In this document: piece after piece, positions 42,301-51,325 of the stretch
Position numbering within the stretch: the first letter of the stretch is position 1
Layout: each line of letters begins with the position of its first letter
Origin: Peribacillus frigoritolerans
Lineage (GTDB): Bacteria; Bacillota; Bacilli; Bacillales; DSM-1321
Direction of reading: 5' to 3'
Assembly: GCF_030676415.1 (NCBI RefSeq)
Contig: NZ_JAUUTW010000019.1
Coordinates: forward strand, 1 to 64,000
DNA length: 64,000 nt
Translations under genes and position numbers: made by a program
The notes under the pieces: model-generated
The model's database searches: none
Told to the model about the DNA's origin: nothing
Seen by the model: the letters and a program-made list of their open reading frames with translations, nothing else

Positions 42301-43491
42301 ATGTTCAAAAATAAACTGGTATTGGTTTCACCGATCATCGCATTTGCAGTTATTTTTATTTTTTCACTGACATTATTTCCATCGGTTCAACCACAGCCGA
42401 AAAATCTGCCGATTGCAATCGTAAATGAGGATGAAGGAGTGGAAATTCCTTATCAACCAAAGATGAACATGGGGCAAACGATTGTTGAAATGATACAAAA
42501 GTCTTCAGCATCAACAAAGGATAAGGACCCTGTTGTAAAATGGGTTGAAGTAAAAACAGCAGAGGAAGCACAAAAAGGAATGGATGAACAAAAATATTAT
42601 GCAGCATTGGTCATTCCGAAAGATTTCAGTGCTAATCAGGCATCATTAAGGACACCAGCACCTTCTTCACCTGAAGTACAAATATTTATTAATCAGGGAA
42701 TGAATACGGCTGCTTCAACGATGGCAGGACAGGTCTTGAATGGAGTAGTTGACAACATGAACAACACTGTCCGAAAACAACTACTTGATGGTTTTGAAAA
42801 ACAAGGAGCAACCTTGACTGCAAAACAGGCAGCAAGCCTTGCAGTTCCAATCGCTAAGAAAGTCACAAATGTCAATGAAATCGGCACGAATAGTGCGAAT
42901 GGAAATGCTCCTGTTTCCTTATTCCAGCCATTATGGATGGCTAGTTTGGCAAGTGCTGCGATAATCTTTATTTCCATTAGCAAAATGCCGATCCGTAGTA
43001 GAAAAGAAAACCTTGTCACAAAGATGGGGCAAATTTTTATGGGTGCGGTTGTAGCTCTGGTAATTGGATTTGGCTTAACCTGGATAGCAGATGGTATGGT
43101 TGGTTTAAATATCCCGAATTTCATGGATACGGCTTTATATTTATCAATTACATCCTTTAGCTTTTTTCTAATGATATTAGCTGTACTTTCACTATTGGGG
43201 CTTAAAGGTATGCCTATTTTTATCTTAATGCTTTTCTTCGGTGCCCCTTTACTGGCAATGGCACCTGAAATGATGTCTCCATTTTATCGGGATTGGATTT
43301 ACTCTTGGTTGCCAATGCGATTTATGGTAGAAGGGCTTCGAGGATTATTCTTCTTTGAGGAAGGCTTAACCTGGAATACGCCTGTTTCTGTTCTTGTTTG
43401 GATTGGATTAGTAAGCATGTTAATCATATTAGGTACTGCTTTAAAGAGTATTATAGTAAAGGAACAAACTACTGAAGCAAACGTTGAATAA
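42301..43491 (+). CDS. YhgE/Pip-type ABC-2 membrane protein, 396 aa
   Basis: An N-terminal helix (IIAFAVIFIFSLTLFPSVQ) is followed by an extracellular domain starting LPIAIVNEDEG, then five C-terminal helices from LWMASLASAAIIFISI on, ending with a basic tail. This is the DUF3533/YhgE-Pip layout of ABC-2-like permeases without their own ATPase. GGAGAG ribosome site. With the divergent TetR it forms a stress- or drug-responsive pair. The substrate is unknown. Terminator AGCCGTT / AACGGCT with T-run at 43507-43540. Confidence 0.82.
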   Translation: MFKNKLVLVSPIIAFAVIFIFSLTLFPSVQPQPKNLPIAIVNEDEGVEIPYQPKMNMGQTIVEMIQKSSASTKDKDPVVKWVEVKTAEEAQKGMDEQKYYAALVIPKDFSANQASLRTPAPSSPEVQIFINQGMNTAASTMAGQVLNGVVDNMNNTVRKQLLDGFEKQGATLTAKQAASLAVPIAKKVTNVNEIGTNSANGNAPVSLFQPLWMASLASAAIIFISISKMPIRSRKENLVTKMGQIFMGAVVALVIGFGLTWIADGMVGLNIPNFMDTALYLSITSFSFFLMILAVLSLLGLKGMPIFILMLFFGAPLLAMAPEMMSPFYRDWIYSWLPMRFMVEGLRGLFFFEEGLTWNTPVSVLVWIGLVSMLIILGTALKSIIVKEQTTEANVE

Positions 43492-43570
43492 ATAACTAAA
43501 GTATAGAGCCGTTTCACTATAAGAGGAACGGCTTTTTTTTGTGGAGTATGTGAAATATTGTACTTAAACT

Positions 43571-43772
43571 ACATGAAAATAAGTTTTTTTAAAAATGAAA
43601 AATGAAAGTACTTAAGAAGACCCTGCTCAATCGTTTAAAAAAAGAGGAGAGCGTTAATTAATTAGTCTATAGATTAGGGTTGGATGGATTAAGGTCAGTA
43701 TCAGTATTGACACTTCCTAACTATTTTCATTCTTTGTGGTGAATCGCCGATTTTTGCGATTTATAGAGGGCT
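43571..43772 (+). mobile_element. C2 element, 202 bp, in an A-repeat left arm
   Basis: Starts ACATGAAAATAAGTTTTTTT and ends GCGATTTATAGAGGGCT. The left flank is TGTGAAATATTGTACTTAAACT cut at ACT, and the right flank is AACGGGTGCGTTAG. It is the most divergent of the four C2 copies. Confidence 0.75.
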
Positions 43773-43803
43773 AACGGGTGCGTTAGTGAAAACAGGACCA
43801 AAA

Positions 43804-43842
43804 GAAGCGATTTCACCCCTATTATAGGGAAAATCGCTTTTT
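43804..43842. terminator. terminator hairpin
   Basis: AAGCGATTTC pairs with GAAAATCGCTT, followed by TTTT. It follows the A left arm AACGGGTGCGTTAG at 43773-43786. Confidence 0.65.
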
Positions 43843-43951
43843 TACATCCAAAAAATTTCTTAGCGTATATTATTCGCGTTTTGACGGCAGGACCCATATA
43901 AATGAAACTCAGTATTTGTAAGTAGTCATATCCAGTCACAAACGTCTGGTA

Positions 43952-45067
43952 TCAATGAAAAGCCTTTCCCATGAAAGAAATTAAAAGAACCCTTTGATAA
44001 GAATGATAATAGATGGGAAGAATAACATTAACTGTTGTTCCTTTATTCATTTCACTTTCAATAACTATCTTTCCTTGATGTGCTTCCACTATTTCATAAC
44101 AGATCATTAAACCTAAGCCAACCCCTTTTTCTTTAATACTATAAAATGGTTCCCCAAGATAGGGGAGACGTTCTCTTGGAATCCCACATCCTTGATCGAT
44201 AAAACAAATACTTACTTGATGACTATCAAGTGTATCGATTTGAATCAAAATTTCTCCTCCTGTTGACATCGCTTCAATTGCATTTTCTAAGATATTGATA
44301 AACACTTGTTTTAATTGGTTTCCTTCACAAGGTATGTAGGGAATTTCTGATATAAGCTCTGTTCTGATTTGTATATTATTCATCATTGCTTGAGGTTGAA
44401 GTAGCGTAATAACTTGTTCTGCTAACATGCTCAAATTATTGAGTTGAATCTTTACTGCTTGTGGTTTAGCTACTATCATAAATCTATTTGTAATTACTTC
44501 TATTTGTTCAATTTCTGATGATATTACATCTATGTACCACTGATTTTCTTTATTTTTCATTGATTGTATTAGTTGTATAAATCCTTTAATAGTTGCTAGT
44601 GGATTTCGAATTTCATGAGCTATTGCTGTAGCTAATTGTCCTACCACATCAAGCTTCCCTGATTTTCGCAGTAACTCTTCCGTTTTTAAACGTTCAGTGA
44701 TATCTCGAGTAATAACCATAGCAACTTCTTTTTCACCTAATCTAAAGATATCGATAATAAACTCAGTATCTATTTTCTCTTCTATTTTAAAAACATATTC
44801 GTCTCGGAAAGTGAAGTAATGTTTTCCCTTTTCGAAATCTTTTATAATGTTTATAGTTTTAATGTTTTCAGGAAGAAATTCCATAACAGATATTGAAAGA
44901 ATTTTTTTCTTACTATAACCTAATCTTTTACATGCAACTGGATTTACGTCGAGAAATCGAATTGGGAATCGATCCTCATTCAATTCTAATAGGTAAATTG
45001 CATCAGTTGCATGTTCAAATAGAGCACGGTATTTCATCTCATTTTCTCGTAATTGTAGAATAGACAT
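43952..45067 (-). CDS. PAS histidine kinase, sporulation-kinase-like, 371 aa
   Basis: A soluble kinase. The PAS domain starts MKYRALFEHATDAIYLLEL (residues 11-29) and extends to ITERLKTEELL near 130. The H-box is IAHEIRNPLATIKGFIQL near 153, the N-box is FINILENAIEAM near 263, and the G-boxes are DQGCGIP and GVGLGLMICYEIV (Val in place of the more usual Thr). Layout and H-box match the KinA-E group that feeds the Spo0A phosphorelay. No partner regulator is adjacent, as usual for those kinases. The last 15 residues (SYQRVLLISFMGKAFH) look like a read-through extension. Confidence 0.85.
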   Translation of the reverse strand: MSILQLRENEMKYRALFEHATDAIYLLELNEDRFPIRFLDVNPVACKRLGYSKKKILSISVMEFLPENIKTINIIKDFEKGKHYFTFRDEYVFKIEEKIDTEFIIDIFRLGEKEVAMVITRDITERLKTEELLRKSGKLDVVGQLATAIAHEIRNPLATIKGFIQLIQSMKNKENQWYIDVISSEIEQIEVITNRFMIVAKPQAVKIQLNNLSMLAEQVITLLQPQAMMNNIQIRTELISEIPYIPCEGNQLKQVFINILENAIEAMSTGGEILIQIDTLDSHQVSICFIDQGCGIPRERLPYLGEPFYSIKEKGVGLGLMICYEIVEAHQGKIVIESEMNKGTTVNVILPIYYHSYQRVLLISFMGKAFH

Positions 45068-45540
45068 ATAACTTTCTTGTAATTGTTGAATAGATATATA
45101 ATTTCACTCCTTTCAATATAACCACTAATTTTCAAAATATTCTAAATATTATATATTGGAAAGGGGTTTGATGCAAGAATCTTTGTTTATATTTTATTCA
45201 TATTTTTCATGAAGCATAAAAAGTGGTTCCATATAAATCTTGTTAAATAAATCAACATGTATGAGATCCCATCTTTTTCTATCTACACTTAACTATTTGG
45301 AATTGCTGTATAAGATCTGATTCCCTTAAGAAACTATACGCCTCTTTCAAACGAATACAGTCTTTGCAACAGAAGCCTAATAGATGTATGTTTACAAACG
45401 CTTTAAACAAGATTAAAAACCTATGTGTTTGATGGGATGTAGTGGGAAAAAAGTATATAAAACTATTTTTTTCGATATTTTTCTGAAAATTCCGACTTTT
45501 AATATTTACAACAAAGAGTTTTTCTTGTATGATACTCTTA

Positions 45541-45610
45541 CTAAATCAAAAAGGAGGTGATAACTAATGAAGTAGCGAAAGGCGAAGACGTATGATACGT
45601 ACGTTGGATC
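45541..45610 (+). other. AGGAGGTGAT site before a two-codon frame (copy 1)
   Basis: AAGGAGGTGATAACTA is followed by ATG AAG TAG, then GCGAAAGGCGAAGACGTATG. A GTG inside the ribosome site would allow a 12-codon frame ending NEVAKGEDV. The TATGAT at about 45528 may be a -10. Repeated at 45683. Confidence 0.4.
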
Positions 45611-45682
45611 TTTTCGTGAATAACACATACTATTAGGATTTACAAACCAAATATTTCTTAAAAGGCAAGAGCAATCATCTTA

Positions 45683-45748
45683 CTAAATCAAAAGTAGGTG
45701 ATACCAATGAAGTAGCGAAAGGCGAAGACGTATGATATGTACGTTGGT
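45683..45748 (+). other. AGGTGAT site before a two-codon frame (copy 2)
   Basis: CTAAATCAAAAGTAGGTGAT then ACCA, ATG AAG TAG and the same GCGAAAGGCGAAGACGTATG. The downstream region differs from copy 1 after GTACGTTGG. Confidence 0.4.
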
Positions 45749-46276
45749 TATCAAGAAGTCCGGTCTTTTCTAAAGAATACTCCTGACCTTTGTTCTTTTT
45801 TTAAAATAAGACTCTCCCCTTTGAAAGTATATTAAATTGTAAAAGACTAAAATACAATGAAAGGATTAGACGAAAAATAGTAATGAATCGAGTAGAAATA
45901 GTGTAAGGGACCTTGTGTACCCTAATAGGAGTAACAAGGTCCCTTTCTTAAATTAATTTATTCCAGTTCATACAACAGCTTACATTGTATCTTAAAATCT
46001 ATAAAAACCCCCTTTAGTCTTGCTCATAACCACGATTTATTGAAAATTGCTGTGCATTTTCGCTTATTCCTTATTTCCATATTATTTAAAGAAATCCCAT
46101 ATGTCAGCTCTATCAAGTGAAGTTCACCCATCAACTATTTGGAATTGCTGCATAAGACCCGATTTCATTAAGAAACTATATGCCTTTATTTCAAACGAAT
46201 GCAATCCAAAGATAAACTAGAAGAAGAGGTTCGAATATTAAAAAATCACAAATAATAAACTATGCTTTAATGAACT

Positions 46277-46655
46277 CCCATGAAAATTAAAAAAGCTCAA
46301 AATCCAGAAAAAATCACAACAAAATAGACCCAGTAAAAATGCTTTTTTAAAAAAGGCTGAGCCTTATGAGTGATCTGATTGAGTTTGGTAAATCGTTAAA
46401 CAAAAACCTCCAATTATAGCAAATTAAGTAGAGGCTAGCGCGACGACCAAAAAAGGATTAATCTCCCATGAGTGCTACCCATAAAGGGCGCGACAGTCGG
46501 TGGTACACCGTGGACGTCGGAGTCAGACTAACGGATGGGCTCAAAGGCACCATAGTTCAACGACCTTCTTCGCCAGCCATTAAAACATTATCGACATAGA
46601 GACCAATTTTCATTCTCTGTGGTGAAGCGCTGATTTTTGCGCTTCATGGATGGCT
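46277..46655 (+). mobile_element. C1 element, 379 bp (second copy)
   Basis: Nearly identical to 31072-31450. Left flank CTATGCTTTAATGAACT, right flank AACGGGTGCGTTAGTT. A few single-base differences (for example GGTAAATCG for GGTCAATCG). Confidence 0.75.
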
Positions 46656-46682
46656 AACGGGTGCGTTAGTTGATTAAGGAAC

Positions 46683-46815
46683 ATAAAAATGTTCAATCTT
46701 TTTTATAAAAGAATAATCCAATTAAATAGTATAAGGGCATGTTTTGATTAATCTTTTTCAAAACATGCCCTTTCTATTTATTCATTTATCAAGGTTGCTT
46801 GTATTAAAAAAATAC
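46683..46815 (+). repeat. B repeat
   Basis: Hairpin GGGCATGTTTTGATTAATC / TTTTTCAAAACATGCCC; follows the A left arm AACGGGTGCGTTAGTT (46656-46671) and the common linker GATTAAGGAACA. Confidence 0.7.
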
Positions 46816-46901
46816 CCTCGTGTCGTTTTGAAATAAATTTGCGACGTTTTAAAAAATAAAGAAAAGACACCCTAAGGTGCTTTTTTCCCTCTCTAGAAGC
46901 C

Positions 46902-47567
46902 TCAACTCGAAAATAACGAACCGACAACCAAAGACAACGTTTGCTCGTAAACGGCATGTGCGGACTGCACATCACCAAAATGTCCGCACATGTAAAGATG
47001 GATAACACCGTGGAGCGACGCCCAGAAGATATGGACGACGGTTTCCGTGTCATACGGACCGGTAATCAGTCCCTGCTCTTGCGCATTACCAATTACCGTC
47101 AACAATTGCCGCATGGCTGTTACGGTGCCGTGTATGCTCTCCTCGTCTGGTTTGAAATCCGCGAAGGCTCCTCCGAACATCAGCTTGTAATAACCGGAGT
47201 AACGCTGTCCGAATTGCCAGAAGGTTTCGCCTAAATTAAACAACTGCTGCATCGGATCGTCAGCGCGCGGCGTTCCCTCGAATTCGTTGGCGAGAAGCTT
47301 GCAGCCGTCGAGATAAAGCTGCTGAGCCAGTCCATCTTTATTGACAAACAGGTTGTATATGATTTTGGTAGAGCAATTCATTTTCTGCGCAACTTTACGC
47401 ACCGTCACAGCTTCAGGACCCTCATCGTACAAAATCGTTGCCGCAGCATCGACGACGAGCTTTCGAAGATTTTCAATATTTTTCAAGCGAGCCTCCTGAT
47501 ACGTTTCCAACTTTTGCGTATTTGCATCGAAGGAATTATTTTGGTCTGTCATCGCTATCACCCTCAA
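46902..47567 (-). CDS. TetR-family regulator, 221 aa
   Basis: HTH with EAVTVRKVAQKMNCSTKIIYNLF near residues 50-72. The C-terminal domain (WQFGQRYSGYYKLMFGG; FWASLHGVIHLYMCGHF) is of the TetR_C_13/WHG type that binds hydrophobic ligands. The GC-rich composition, unlike the surroundings, continues in the divergent SDR gene, so the pair was probably acquired together. Three GAAACA-type operators in the intergenic region are its likely sites. The start MRVIAM may be the later MTDQNN. Confidence 0.88.
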   Translation of the reverse strand: MRVIAMTDQNNSFDANTQKLETYQEARLKNIENLRKLVVDAAATILYDEGPEAVTVRKVAQKMNCSTKIIYNLFVNKDGLAQQLYLDGCKLLANEFEGTPRADDPMQQLFNLGETFWQFGQRYSGYYKLMFGGAFADFKPDEESIHGTVTAMRQLLTVIGNAQEQGLITGPYDTETVVHIFWASLHGVIHLYMCGHFGDVQSAHAVYEQTLSLVVGSLFSS

Positions 47568-47585
47568 TTAATACATTTTTGATAA

Positions 47586-47598
47586 GAAACAATGTTTC
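47586..47598. promoter_or_regulatory. TetR operator-like palindrome 1
   Basis: GAAACAATGTTTC, 6-bp perfect arms around one base, 19 bases before the TetR start: autorepression site. Confidence 0.65.
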
Positions 47599-47725
47599 CA
47601 GCTCTTAACAGGAATTTTAATATAATTGTCGGACCGTTGTCAATGTTGCGAGGGATGCCAAAAACAAATGATTCAAATATCGATGTTGACTTTCTTAAAA
47701 AGCTTAGTTACAATGATTTCAATTA

Positions 47726-47809
47726 GAAACAGTGTTACCGGAACGCATCACAATTCTTGACTCTTATGAGAGTCAGGAATTATTTTTAAGGACAAAGTAA
47801 CACTGTTTC
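47726..47809. promoter_or_regulatory. TetR operator-like sites 2 and 3 flanking a hairpin
   Basis: GAAACAGTGTTAC (47726-47738) and its exact reverse complement GTAACACTGTTTC (47797-47809) enclose the hairpin AATTCTTGACTCT / AGAGTCAGGAATT with a short T-run. They would place the regulator across the SDR promoter; the hairpin could also act as an attenuator. Confidence 0.65.
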
Positions 47810-47843
47810 CTAATTATAAAAAAGTAGATAGGAGAGTTGCACA

Positions 47844-48695
47844 ATGAACATAAAAGGAAATTGGGCGCTTGTCACGGGAGCTTCATCCGGCATCGGAGAG
47901 CAATTCGCCCGACAATTGGCCAAAGAGGGTGGCGACCTTGTACTCGTAGCCCGATCGAAAAACAAGCTGGAGAACCTGGCATCGGAGCTTAGAAAGAAGC
48001 ACGGCGTCAAGGTCGAGGTGATTCCAACCGATCTTGGCAAAGAGGGAGCGCCAGGCGAGTTATATCGGCAATGTCAACTTCTGAATTTAGAGATCGAATT
48101 GCTGGTCAACAACGCAGGCTTTGCCACGCACGGTTTGTTTGAACAAGTGTCAGGCGTGCGCCAGCATGAGGAAGTCATGCTCAATGTTGCCGCTGTTGTA
48201 GATATGACGCACTTGTTCTTACCGGATATGTTGTGTAGAAACTCCGGGGCCGTTATCAATGTCGCATCGACCGCTGGATTTCAGCCCCTTCCCTATATGG
48301 CCGTATACGGAGCAACGAAAGCCTTCGTCTTGTCGTTTACCCAAGCCTTGTGGTGGGAAAACCGCAACAGTGGCGTCCAATTTTTCACGCTTTGTCCCGG
48401 AGCGACGGACACCGGCTTCTTCAACGTCGTAGGAGCGGAAGAAGCCGCCGTCGGTAAGAAAGACACACCGGAGCGAGTCGTGGAAGTTGCGCTTCGGGCA
48501 TTGAAGGACGGGAAGCTGTATGTCGTTCCGGGTACACAGAATTATATAGGTACGCAGATCGGACGATTCATGACGAGGAAACAGGGACTTCGTCTCGTTG
48601 GCGGCATGCTTCGTCCACGCGACGGCTCCGCCAACAATAAGAAGTCGGCCGGTCCGTCCGATCTTGCAGGATGGATGATCCAGGAGGCGCACTGA
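47844..48695 (+). CDS. short-chain dehydrogenase/reductase, 283 aa
   Basis: Rossmann fold with TGASSGIGEQFARQLA (cofactor TGxxxGxG, residues 12-27), NNAGFATHG near 90, the catalytic Ser in NVASTAGFQPLPYMAVYGATKAF near 142 and the YxxxK pair in the same stretch. Classical SDR, probably NADPH-dependent given the R/K after strand 2 (VARSKNK). Under control of the divergent TetR. The stop overlaps the next ATG by 2 bases. Substrate unknown. Confidence 0.92.
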   Translation: MNIKGNWALVTGASSGIGEQFARQLAKEGGDLVLVARSKNKLENLASELRKKHGVKVEVIPTDLGKEGAPGELYRQCQLLNLEIELLVNNAGFATHGLFEQVSGVRQHEEVMLNVAAVVDMTHLFLPDMLCRNSGAVINVASTAGFQPLPYMAVYGATKAFVLSFTQALWWENRNSGVQFFTLCPGATDTGFFNVVGAEEAAVGKKDTPERVVEVALRALKDGKLYVVPGTQNYIGTQIGRFMTRKQGLRLVGGMLRPRDGSANNKKSAGPSDLAGWMIQEAH

Positions 48696-48874
48696 TGGCT
48701 AATTCGGCAAATATTTCAGCTAATGCTTCTGTCCATCAACCCATCGGGGACCGAACACACGCCGGTGAAGCACAGGCTTGTTTCAGAGATCAGCCCGTCC
48801 GGGAAAGTCATGGAAAGCTGGCACATTCAATTCGAGAAGGCAGAATAAACTTTAGATACACTGAAATTGATTAA
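48694..48874 (+). pseudogene. 5' fragment of a second gene of the SDR operon
   Basis: ATG overlaps the SDR stop (TGATG form), so translation was coupled. The frame MANSANISANASVHQ runs 59 codons with the same GC-rich codon use until about 48840 and then drifts into AT-rich DNA and a B repeat. Only the N-terminus of the original gene is left. Confidence 0.5.
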
Positions 48875-48876
48875 AA

Positions 48877-49010
48877 TATTTTATATAAAATAAGCTGGGA
48901 TATTCTGGATAGTAATCTATTTTGATCAATCTTTTTTCAAAATAGATTCTTTTTATTTATCGTAAAATGTGGGTTTGCGAGATATTTTTGATTAAACTTT
49001 ATTTAAAAGC
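48877..49010 (+). repeat. B repeat, divergent
   Basis: Hairpin AATCTATTTTGATC / TTTTCAAAATAGATT replaces the GGGCATG arms while the loop ATCTTTTTT is kept; the stem changes are matched on both sides. Followed by GGTGGAGTTTGATTGAATTAC as at 41022. Confidence 0.65.
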
Positions 49011-49088
49011 TACACCTCGAAAGAGGGTGGAGTTTGATTGAATTACTAGTAGGATAAAGAGGTGGAAGTACATGGAGTAACCAATTGT

Positions 49089-49108
49089 ACTAACGGGGCA
49101 GGTTAGTC
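49089..49108 (+). repeat. A-repeat right arm
   Basis: ACTAACGGGGCAGGTTAGTC, alone, 50 bases before the NIPSNAP gene. Confidence 0.7.
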
Positions 49109-49156
49109 GAATTATATGTTATGATGGAAAAAAATAGATTTTTTGGGGGGATTAAA

Positions 49157-49462
49157 ATGGTTACATGCTATTTGAAATATGTTATTGACCCATATAAATT
49201 AAATGAGTTCGAGGAATACGGTAAGATGTGGATTCGATTAGTTAATAAATTAGGCGGTACACATCAGGGTTATTTCCTTCCACATGAGGGTGCTAATAAT
49301 ATTGCTTTTGCATTATTCACTTTCCCAAGTTTAGCAGCATATGAAGAGTACCGAGTAAAAATGGCATTGGATGCAGAATGTCAAGAAGCATATAAATTCG
49401 TAGAAGAGACTAAATGTATTTTAAGTTATGAGAGAAGCTTTATGCGTCCTATATTCGAATGA
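49157..49462 (+). CDS. NIPSNAP-family protein, 101 aa
   Basis: A ferredoxin-like dimeric alpha-beta barrel. YVIDPYKLNEFEEYGKMW near residue 9, GGTHQGYFLPHEG near 33 and AYEEYRVKMALDAECQEAY near 58 fit NIPSNAP. Start at MVTCYL behind GGGGGG; the frame from 49121 is longer but lacks a site. Role unknown. A one-gene unit between A repeats. Confidence 0.82.
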   Translation: MVTCYLKYVIDPYKLNEFEEYGKMWIRLVNKLGGTHQGYFLPHEGANNIAFALFTFPSLAAYEEYRVKMALDAECQEAYKFVEETKCILSYERSFMRPIFE

Positions 49463-49503
49463 ACATACATTAAAGTAAAAAAATAATCTATACATACCTT
49501 GTT

Positions 49504-49582
49504 AAGCTAACAGGTGCTTTACTTCAATAAGGAAGGTTGCTGAGGCAGCCTTTTTCTTATGGCACTACGGGGCAGGATAGTT
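49504..49582 (+). repeat. A repeat, type 2, full copy
   Basis: Left AAGCTAACAGGTGCTTTACT, hairpin GGTTGCTGAGGCAGCC with T-run, right CACTACGGGGCAGGATAGTT (one base shorter than usual). Confidence 0.8.
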
Positions 49583-49649
49583 CCATAACACAAATTGGAA
49601 ATATATGTGGTAATATGGGAAGAAATATATTAAAGTAGGTAAATTTGTT

Positions 49650-50465
49650 TTGGAACTCTTAACAGAAAAATTAATTCTTATATCTCTATTTATATTTATT
49701 ATCCATTCTATCGAAACACTTGCATATGCAGTCAGATTATCTGGTGCAAGAGTAAGATTGTTAGCTTCAGCTCTATCCTTATTTAACTTGATGGTTATGA
49801 TTTCTCGATTAGCGAATATGATGCAGCAACCATTTACAGGGAGCCTGGTTGATAATGCTCCAAAAGTAAATACACTAGAGTTTGTTGAAAACCAATATAG
49901 AATTATTATTGGTTCATCAACATTAGGAACAATTATAGGTATTCTTTTACTTCCTACTTTTATTGCAATTTTTTCAAGGGCTATTGTTCATTTATCTGAA
50001 GAAAGAGGTTCTATACCATCTTTGATAAAAAAGGGGTTAACTTTCGAATACATTAAACGTGGGATAAAACACATTCATTTACCAAAGTTTTCTTACTTAA
50101 AGGATATTAGATTGAAAGATATTCCCATAAGATTGTTCTTAATTAATATGGTAATTACTGCAATCTATACAATTGGAGTGTTATCTGCGTTATATGCTGC
50201 TTTAATAGCTCCAGAAAGAGCAACAACAGCTATTATGGCATCGGGTCTTATAAATGGAATAGCTACAATTTTACTTATAATTTTTATTGACCCTAAAATA
50301 TCTATTCTTGCGGATGACGTAATAAATCAGAAGGGAAGTTACCTTAATCTCAAGGGTGTATCTCTTATGATGGTTACTTCTCGTTTATTAGGAACGATTC
50401 TGGCCCAAGTATTTTTTATTCCAGGGGCAGGATATATTGCGTGGTTTACCAAATTTATTGTCTAA
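49650..50465 (+). CDS. amj: Amj-type lipid II flippase, 271 aa
   Basis: Six or more helices. The first is LILISLFIFIIHSIETLAYAVRLSGAR (residues 8-34), whose HSIETLAY block, with Glu in a helix, is a hallmark of Amj (B. subtilis YdaH). Others include IIIGSSTLGTIIGILLLPTFIAIFS, LFLINMVITAIYTIGVLSALYAAL and LINGIATILLIIFID. Amj moves lipid II across the membrane and can replace MurJ. TTG start; TGGTAATAT promoter at 49608-49616. An unexpected cargo for an accessory one-gene unit: it may give resistance to MurJ inhibitors. Confidence 0.85.
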   Translation: MELLTEKLILISLFIFIIHSIETLAYAVRLSGARVRLLASALSLFNLMVMISRLANMMQQPFTGSLVDNAPKVNTLEFVENQYRIIIGSSTLGTIIGILLLPTFIAIFSRAIVHLSEERGSIPSLIKKGLTFEYIKRGIKHIHLPKFSYLKDIRLKDIPIRLFLINMVITAIYTIGVLSALYAALIAPERATTAIMASGLINGIATILLIIFIDPKISILADDVINQKGSYLNLKGVSLMMVTSRLLGTILAQVFFIPGAGYIAWFTKFIV

Positions 50466-50490
50466 TAATTACCTGATTTCTTATAGAACT

Positions 50491-50693
50491 ACCATGAAAA
50501 TAAGTTTCTTTAAAAATGAAAAATGACAATACTTAAGACGACCCTACTCAATCGTTTTAAAAAAGAGGAGAGCGTTAATTAATTAGACTATGGATTAGGG
50601 TTGACTGGATTAAGGTCAGTATCAGTATTGACACTTCCTAACCATTTTCATTCTTTGTGGTGAATCGCTGATTTTTGCGATTCATGGATGGCT
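50491..50693 (+). mobile_element. C2 element, 203 bp
   Basis: Starts ACCATGAAAATAAGTTTCTT and ends GCGATTCATGGATGGCT. Flanks TTTCTTATAGAACT and AACGGGTGCGTTAGTT; the joined form is present at 40826-40855. Inner hairpin GGATTAGG-like / CCTAACC. Confidence 0.75.
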
Positions 50694-50800
50694 AACGGGT
50701 GCGTTAGTTCTATAAGAAAAAGTAAAAAAAGTCGATTCCTTAACGTTGAACTGCACCCCAATTGTTAGATGCAACTAACAATTGGAGGTGCAGCTTTTTT

Positions 50801-51325
50801 ATGGCGAGATTTTCTTTAGAAGAAAAAATACAGGCAGTTAGACAATATATAGATGGTAATAAGGGAGGAAAAACTATTGCTAAATCTACTGGTGTTCATC
50901 CGAGTTTACTCCATCAGTGGATTAAACAATTTGAACTTTTTGGTGAGGATGCTTTTGAAAAACGCTATACACCCTACCCCGCACAGTTTAAACTAGATGT
51001 ACTCAATTATATGAACGAACACGGGACGTCTATCAGGGAAACAGCGGCGATTTTTAATATTCCATCTTATGAAACACTTCGAAAATGGAAAATTGCTTAT
51101 GAAACAGGAGGATTTGGTGCCCTACAATCAAAGAAAAAGGGGCGTCCATCCATGAAAAATAAAAATAATAAGACATCAAATTCTCAAGTACCCGATGAAG
51201 GATCAATAGAGGCTTTACAGGCGGAGAATGAACGTTTACGTATGGAGAATGCCTATTTAAAAAAGTTGAATGCCTTAGTAGTTCAAAACAAGGAAAAATC
51301 ACCAAACAAGACAAAGCACAAGTAG
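50801..51325 (+). CDS. IS3-family OrfA (helix-turn-helix protein), 174 aa
   Basis: Two HTH units (YIDGNKGGKTIAKSTGVHPSLLHQW and YMNEHGTSIRETAAIFNIPSYETLRKW) and a leucine-zipper-like end (LQAENERLRMENAYLKKL). Start at MARFSL behind GGAGGTG. GGAAAAATC near its end (51290-51298) is the likely -1 slip site that would join OrfA to OrfB. Confidence 0.88.
   Translation: MARFSLEEKIQAVRQYIDGNKGGKTIAKSTGVHPSLLHQWIKQFELFGEDAFEKRYTPYPAQFKLDVLNYMNEHGTSIRETAAIFNIPSYETLRKWKIAYETGGFGALQSKKKGRPSMKNKNNKTSNSQVPDEGSIEALQAENERLRMENAYLKKLNALVVQNKEKSPNKTKHK

Larger units (their letters stand above)
45068..46276. other. 1.2-kb region without normal genes, with internal duplications
   Basis: I see no protein gene. 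Two 65-bp blocks resemble each other (45293-45357 and 46135-46203: TATTTGGAATTGCTG..TTAAGAAACTAT..TTTCAAACGAAT). Two further 66-70-bp blocks with a ribosome site and a two-codon frame are listed separately. A terminator AAGGGACCTTGT / ACAAGGTCCCTT is at 45906-45947. Confidence 0.6.

Noticed and set aside
46941-47234. 97-codon + frame opposite the TetR gene
   Set aside because: Shadow frame in GC-rich DNA; the minus frame carries a clear HTH.
48219-48692. 157-codon minus frame opposite the SDR gene
   Set aside because: Shadow of a clear SDR with cofactor and catalytic motifs.
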